This document shows, piece after piece, positions 15,145 to 19,368 of a stretch of DNA of 19,368 bases; the stretch's first letter is position 1; each line of letters begins with the position of its first letter. Location of the stretch: contig JAGAOA010000190.1 in NCBI GenBank assembly GCA_017623955.1, positions 1 through 19,368 of the forward strand. The letters run 5' to 3'. Source of the stretch: Opitutales bacterium (GTDB lineage: Bacteria > Verrucomicrobiota > Verrucomicrobiae > Opitutales > CAG-312). The position numbers and the translations under genes were made by a program. The notes beneath the pieces are model-generated. The model saw only the letters and a list, made by a program, of their open reading frames with translations. It searched no databases and was not told the origin of the DNA.

Positions 15145-16800
15145 ATGAAAAAGACTATATTTATTCTCTCCCTATCACTTTCAGTACTTTGTGCAAATAC
15201 TAGTTTTGCACAAGAAATTCCTGAGAATCTAAAAAACAAAATTATTGAGACCTCTAAAAAGAAAGAAGGTTGGAATAGTCAAAAAAAAGAGGCGTGGGTA
15301 GTACGTCAAATAGAAGCTTGGGAATCTATAAATGCAACGACCTTTATTATTCCAAAAGTTGAAGTGGATAAAATAAAGACTTTTGCACAAGAAAAATTTC
15401 CGTATCATTACTCAAAACAGGAACAATATATAAATGAGCAAGCGGATGCCTTGACTGAAATCTTCGAATTGAAGTCAAACTTTGCAAAAGAAGAATTTGA
15501 TGCAGTATTTAATATGCTCTGCAAAGAGAATGACAACAATTATAGAATAGTTGCAGATAAAATTAACAAAATCATAGAATATAAAGAAGAAATTAAAAAC
15601 CTAACCATTGATGGAATGGATGCAACAACATTAACTATAACTAAAAAAGTTGTAGCCCAACAATTCCCCAATGATTACAAAAAACAACTTCAGGCACTTC
15701 AAACACAAGCTAAGATGTTGAGTTCTATCGAAACTGCAAAAGAACAAGCTGAGTTGGAAAAAGAACAAGAAGCAAATAAAGAACTTTCAAAAACAGAAAT
15801 TGTAAAAAGTGCTGAAAATGCATTTAAGAAATCAACACTTATAGTTAACGGCAATGGTAAGACAGTAACTGGTATAATAACAATAGTTAATGGACAAAAA
15901 GCTCTTATATTCCCTGCATGTGCATACTCTATAGATGGAATATCGGTATCTAATTCTAGTGGAGACGAGGCAAAATTGTCATTAAACAAATGTTATTCTG
16001 CTGCAAATGCACCAATAATGCTTACATTCTTAGATGAACTTTCATTTGAGGTAACTCCATTTGAATTGGCTTCAAATAGTGATTTAAAATCTTTAATGGG
16101 CAACGATGCAATAATTATAGGGTACTTCGTTGAAACTTTACGTTCTACGATGATTAGACTTACAAAGGTTGTTAATGAATCTATAAAAACAGCTAGCCCA
16201 ATAGTACAAGCATATAATGAAGGAAGTGTACTTATTACCCCAAAAACAAATAAACTATTGGCTTTCTGTTATGAACCATCTAGAAAAATGACAGAATTAG
16301 ATTTTACATCTAATAGACTTTATAACGATTTAAATAGACTTCTTTCTAGAACAATTCGCTATAGAGAAACTTTTAGAAATGATATTCCTATAAAATGGGT
16401 ACAAATAAACCAGAAAAAAATGAAAGAACAAATTGAATCGGCGGAAGAACTGAAAGGTATAAATATTGCGTTGTCTAAGTTAATTTCTGGGTCATTGAGT
16501 GAAGCATCGAATGATAAAATCACATCTAGCATATCAAAGAAATACGAGAAAGTATTAAGCACTCGTATGGATATATCGAAAGTTAAAGTTGAGTATGGAT
16601 CGTTTGTATCGGATGCTCTGAATTTATTACGCAGACCTCTTGCAAAAGTAAAAAAGAATGAAATATATGCAAATATGCGCAATGAATTAGGATTCCATTT
16701 TGAATTGTCACAAGCATTTGAAAAAGAACTTAGAAGCGAGATGATGAAAAAAACAAACACGCTTGCTCCTAAAGAATTCCGAAGAGCTTTCGGAAAATAA
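15145..16800 (+). CDS. Secreted protein of unknown function with possible degenerate trypsin-like domain
   Basis: 551 residues with a strong signal peptide (MKKTIFILSLSLSVLCANTSFA, then QE). Residues about 25-225 are Lys/Glu-rich helices, with a weak internal repeat: QEKFPYHYSKQEQYINEQA near 87-105 and AQQFPNDYKKQLQALQTQA near 172-190. Residues about 230-380 look beta-rich in the order of a trypsin-like protease: KSTLIVNGNGKTVTGIITIVNGQKALIFPA, a middle strand pair, FELASNSDLKSLMGNDAIIIGYF, and EGSVLITPKTNKLLAF where GNSGGPL would be. The expected catalytic His and Ser are not seen, so it would be a pseudoprotease; this is a low-confidence fold guess. The last 170 residues are helical and charged. 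It is the only plus-strand gene here. It ends two bases from the thiL stop, so the genes converge without a spacer. Confidence 0.8.
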   Translation: MKKTIFILSLSLSVLCANTSFAQEIPENLKNKIIETSKKKEGWNSQKKEAWVVRQIEAWESINATTFIIPKVEVDKIKTFAQEKFPYHYSKQEQYINEQADALTEIFELKSNFAKEEFDAVFNMLCKENDNNYRIVADKINKIIEYKEEIKNLTIDGMDATTLTITKKVVAQQFPNDYKKQLQALQTQAKMLSSIETAKEQAELEKEQEANKELSKTEIVKSAENAFKKSTLIVNGNGKTVTGIITIVNGQKALIFPACAYSIDGISVSNSSGDEAKLSLNKCYSAANAPIMLTFLDELSFEVTPFELASNSDLKSLMGNDAIIIGYFVETLRSTMIRLTKVVNESIKTASPIVQAYNEGSVLITPKTNKLLAFCYEPSRKMTELDFTSNRLYNDLNRLLSRTIRYRETFRNDIPIKWVQINQKKMKEQIESAEELKGINIALSKLISGSLSEASNDKITSSISKKYEKVLSTRMDISKVKVEYGSFVSDALNLLRRPLAKVKKNEIYANMRNELGFHFELSQAFEKELRSEMMKKTNTLAPKEFRRAFGK

Positions 16801-16802
16801 AC

Positions 16803-17777
16803 TTAAGCAAAATGAACAAAGCCTAAATCTGAAAAAGGCTTAATATTACCGTCTATTTTTAACAAAAGAGAGCTTTCAAAAGAATGCTCTTTTTTTTGTA
16901 CGTATCCTAATCGATATAAACCTTCCGAAAAATAACGTTTATATTCATTTTCAAAATCTAAAAGTTGTTGAGAAGTGCCAGATACGGAAAATAATAATTC
17001 GTAATCTTCGCCATCGCATAAAGCACGTTCAATAGATTGCATTCCATTAAAATTGAAGACGGGAATAAAATCTAAAACAGCTTTTGTTTCTGGATAAAGA
17101 ATATTATTAATATCACACGCGAGCCCATCACTTATATCGGTACAAGAAGTTATTTTGGCACAATTTTTTCTCTGATTATAATCGGCTAAAAACAGACCTT
17201 CTTTTACTCGGGGTTCAAAAGTAAGATGTCTATTGCTCTCAAAAGAATAGCCTAGTTTTCCAGTACAATAAATAACATTTCCTTCCACGGCTGAATTGCG
17301 AACAAGAGCGGGATTATCGGATATTCCTAGTAGAGTAAGAGACATTGAAAAAAATTGATCTACGCCAGAATCGGCAAAATCTCCACCTATGATTTTCATA
17401 TTGTATCTTTGCGCAACATCAGCTATGCCTCTAGAAAAGTCCTCTAACCACGACAAAGATACATCGCCTGATAGAATAGCAGCAATAACGGCACTGTATG
17501 GATTTGCCCCCATACTAGCAATATCGCTGATATTGCGTTTTAAGAGCTTCTCACCTGCTAAGCGAGGAGGAGTAGAAAAATCGAAATGTTTACCATATAT
17601 TAGCGAATCAACAGTGACAAAAACATTATCGCTTAAAGAGTTTTTTTCGATTAACGCACAATCATCTCCACTGCCATACGGAGATGGAGGGCACACCGAA
17701 TTGAAAATATTGCAAACTCTTTTGATAAGAGTTTTTTCTCCTATTTTCGAAATGCAATCTTTGTCAAAAATTTTCAT
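16803..17777 (-). CDS. thiL: Thiamine-monophosphate kinase
   Basis: ThiL phosphorylates thiamine monophosphate with ATP to the cofactor thiamine diphosphate. The 324-residue length is usual. It follows the PurM/ThiL superfamily order: GSGDDCALI (35-43, Mg-ATP), TVDSLIYGKHFDF (55-67), LLKRNISDIASMGANP (78-93), GGDFADSG (131-138), CTGKLGYS (171-178), HLTFEPRVKEGLFL, CTDISDGLACDI (213-224) and GEDYELLF (256-263). All the metal- and nucleotide-binding acidic residues that can be judged are present. The start overlaps the stop of the CPBP protease gene by four bases (ATGA), so translation is probably coupled. It is third in a pyrC-CPBP-thiL run, with no other thi genes in the window. Confidence 0.95.
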   Translation of the reverse strand: MKIFDKDCISKIGEKTLIKRVCNIFNSVCPPSPYGSGDDCALIEKNSLSDNVFVTVDSLIYGKHFDFSTPPRLAGEKLLKRNISDIASMGANPYSAVIAAILSGDVSLSWLEDFSRGIADVAQRYNMKIIGGDFADSGVDQFFSMSLTLLGISDNPALVRNSAVEGNVIYCTGKLGYSFESNRHLTFEPRVKEGLFLADYNQRKNCAKITSCTDISDGLACDINNILYPETKAVLDFIPVFNFNGMQSIERALCDGEDYELLFSVSGTSQQLLDFENEYKRYFSEGLYRLGYVQKKEHSFESSLLLKIDGNIKPFSDLGFVHFA

Positions 17778-18613
17778 AAAAATAAAACAATCAATATAAC
17801 ATTAAAAAAATTGAATGCCGAATGACAAAGCATTGTAGAAAATATTGATTGAGTGCGTTCGTACAAACTTGTCAAAAGTAAAGCAAAGGCAAATAGTGGA
17901 ACAAATGCAAATGCGTTGTTATGAGCTATTGAAAACAACAATGATGATAACATAGCTGGAACATATTTTGCAAAATCTGACTTCATTATTTGTCTAAAAA
18001 AACCTTTGAAAGATCTATATAAAATTCCACGAAAAAACAATTCCTCTGTAATGGGAGCCAACACTAAAAATGAAAAAATGGCAGACCCCATAACAAGAGG
18101 ATTTTCAACTTCTGAGAAAGTATTTATAATATCTTGTTTTTCGGGTACCATCCCTGTTAGCAAGTAAATTGCTAGATTTATACTAAACCCTAAAAGTATC
18201 ACAATAACAAGTGAACATACAAAGCACTTGACTGATTTTTTTATAATGTCGACATTCAATATAAAACCAAATTCAAATTGAACAGAACTCATTTTTTTGA
18301 ACGCTAAAATACCACCCAAAACTAAACACTGAAAAATTAAAGCATAGACAAATACTGCGTTGACACTATCCTTGCCAAAATATGATTGAATGTATAAAGA
18401 CGCTTTCATACTTGCAAGTGCAACAAAACATATTATGCAAAGTAACAAAAGCCAATCGGAAGGTTGTAAGGTTATATCTGCTATAACGCCAACATCTTCA
18501 AAAGTAGCTCGTTCTTTACGTAAAAACAAGCCACCAATACGCTCATATCTTTGCCATACGTAAAAGACACATACGCTCAATACGCACAGCAATATTATTT
18601 CAGAAAAAACCAT
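17774..18613 (-). CDS. CPBP-family intramembrane metalloprotease (CAAX/ABI domain)
   Basis: 279 residues with about seven or eight hydrophobic segments, predicted in the inner membrane. The three CPBP motifs are all present: EELFFR (190-195, EExxxR), FSIAH (H231) and HSAFN (264-268, HxxxN), consistent with a zinc-dependent Rce1-like protease. The substrate is unknown; bacterial members serve bacteriocin immunity, peptide maturation, or unknown membrane roles. No bacteriocin precursor is visible next to it, so an immunity role is not supported. A charged loop (about 30-50) follows the first membrane helix. The ATG shares its A with the last base of the pyrC stop (TAATG) and its stop overlaps thiL, so it is translated as part of a coupled operon. 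Confidence 0.9.
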   Translation of the reverse strand: MVFSEIILLCVLSVCVFYVWQRYERIGGLFLRKERATFEDVGVIADITLQPSDWLLLLCIICFVALASMKASLYIQSYFGKDSVNAVFVYALIFQCLVLGGILAFKKMSSVQFEFGFILNVDIIKKSVKCFVCSLVIVILLGFSINLAIYLLTGMVPEKQDIINTFSEVENPLVMGSAIFSFLVLAPITEELFFRGILYRSFKGFFRQIMKSDFAKYVPAMLSSLLFSIAHNNAFAFVPLFAFALLLTSLYERTQSIFSTMLCHSAFNFFNVILIVLFL

Positions 18614-19368
18614 TATACCTTATAAACAGACTTGCCACCAACAAAAGTCTCAACAATTCTGCCTTTTAATTTTTTATTCAACCAAGGAGAATTAATTGAG
18701 CGAGATAGCGGTGTAGTGTATGTGTATTCTGCATTTTCATCGATGAGTACAAAATCGGCAGATGAACCGACTTTGAGGGTTCCAGCATCAATTCCCAATA
18801 GTTCTGCTGGACGTGTCGACATAAGTTTTATCAACTTCAACATATCGATTTTTTTTGAACGAACAAGAACTTCATAACAAACACTAAATGCAGTCTCAAA
18901 ACCTGTAATACCAAATGGAGCAAGATTAAATTCTCTATCTTTTTCTGTTTCGGTATGAGGTGCGTGGTCAGTTGCAATAACCTCAATGGAGCCGTCAATA
19001 ACCCCCTTAATCAAAGCCTTTCTATCGTCTTCAGAACGCAGTGGAGGACACATCTTGTAGTTAGTATCAAAGTCTTTCAAAGATTCATCGGTAAGTGCTA
19101 AGTGATGTGGAGTGGCTTCTGCCGAAACACTTATACCACGCTTCTTTGCTTGTCGGATTAAGTCGATAGAATATGCACTAGATATGTGTTGCAAGTGAAT
19201 ATGAGAATTTGTATATTTCGCCAAAATGATATCTCGAGAAACTATGATATCTTCTGCCGCCGACGGCCACCCACCCAAACCTAAACGCACAGACCACTCG
19301 CCTTCGTGTATTTGTCCTGATGAAGTAAGAGTAGATTCTTGACAGTGATCCATAACAAACAAACCAAA
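18613..19368 (-). CDS. pyrC: Dihydroorotase, type I (partial, N-terminus beyond window)
   Basis: Dihydroorotase closes carbamoyl-aspartate to dihydroorotate in pyrimidine synthesis. The 251 visible residues are the C-terminal part of a protein of about 425. Seen are FVMDHCQE (start of the visible part), the metal-site His in HLQHISS (H61), ATPHHLALTDE (H88), NYKMCPPLRSEDDR, and the catalytic Asp in IATDHAPHTETEK (D134), followed by FGITGFET and the C-terminal amidohydrolase beta-sandwich ending VGGKSVYKV. These match type I dihydroorotases (Bacillus PyrC-like) rather than the shorter E. coli type II. The N-terminal HxH metal motif and the carboxylated Lys lie outside. No start codon is visible: an in-frame TTG near the edge is not the true start. 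It shares its stop with the start of the CPBP gene. Confidence 0.93.
   Translation of the reverse strand, partial: FGLFVMDHCQESTLTSSGQIHEGEWSVRLGLGGWPSAAEDIIVSRDIILAKYTNSHIHLQHISSAYSIDLIRQAKKRGISVSAEATPHHLALTDESLKDFDTNYKMCPPLRSEDDRKALIKGVIDGSIEVIATDHAPHTETEKDREFNLAPFGITGFETAFSVCYEVLVRSKKIDMLKLIKLMSTRPAELLGIDAGTLKVGSSADFVLIDENAEYTYTTPLSRSINSPWLNKKLKGRIVETFVGGKSVYKV

Noticed and set aside
16819..16841. Inverted repeat AAGCCT/AGGCTT past the end of the plus-strand gene as its terminator
   Set aside because: The stem is only six pairs with an 11-base loop and no T-run follows on the plus strand; it is inside the thiL coding sequence.
17774..18613. CPBP protein as a bacteriocin immunity protein
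   Set aside because: No double-glycine precursor, modification enzyme or ABC exporter is nearby; it is embedded in a housekeeping operon.
18613..19362. In-frame TTG near 19362 as the pyrC start
   Set aside because: Type I dihydroorotases have about 170 more residues upstream including the HxH metal site; the gene is cut by the window edge and the frame stays open to it.

Overview
This AT-rich, gene-dense window comes from a Gram-negative bacterium. It carries an LpxL-type lipid A acyltransferase, Sec signal peptides on several proteins, and few recognisable Shine-Dalgarno sequences. The TrpA has an eroded active site that, from memory, resembles chlamydial TrpA. With the acyltransferase-glycosyltransferase fusion and the secreted GH13 enzymes, this fits a host- or gut-associated member of the PVC group (Verrucomicrobiota-like). 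That placement is inference; no rRNA or marker tree is available here.

Layout. From 1 to 15045 everything lies on the minus strand; in transcription order (right to left): a DEAD-box RNA helicase and a secreted protein of unknown function (15045-12342); glgC, broken by a one-base frameshift (12171-10910); two tandem near-identical secreted GH13 enzymes (10784-7688); tyrS (7621-6434); a MATE transporter (6378-5020); a trp leader peptide with attenuator followed by trpB and trpA (4965-2827); and an LpxL-heptosyltransferase fusion followed by purT, which runs off the left edge (2698-1). At 15145-16800 a single plus-strand gene encodes a secreted protein with a possible degenerate trypsin-like domain. 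The right end holds a tightly overlapping minus-strand run: pyrC (enters from the right edge), a CPBP membrane protease, and thiL.

How the genes work together. The best-supported unit is trpL-trpB-trpA. A 10-residue leader peptide with two adjacent Trp codons precedes mutually exclusive antiterminator and terminator hairpins, so trpBA should be induced by tryptophan starvation. The TrpA it controls lacks the catalytic Asp and the usual phosphate-loop residues. This suggests a TrpB that makes Trp from scavenged indole, with TrpA kept as an allosteric partner. The two GH13 enzymes and glgC suggest external alpha-glucan use next to glycogen synthesis. The GH13 pair shares a dyad at exactly the same distance from both start codons, with symmetric changes in the two copies, so it is probably a regulator site. 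No stretch longer than about 300 bases lacks a gene; no tRNA, rRNA, IS element or CRISPR array was seen.
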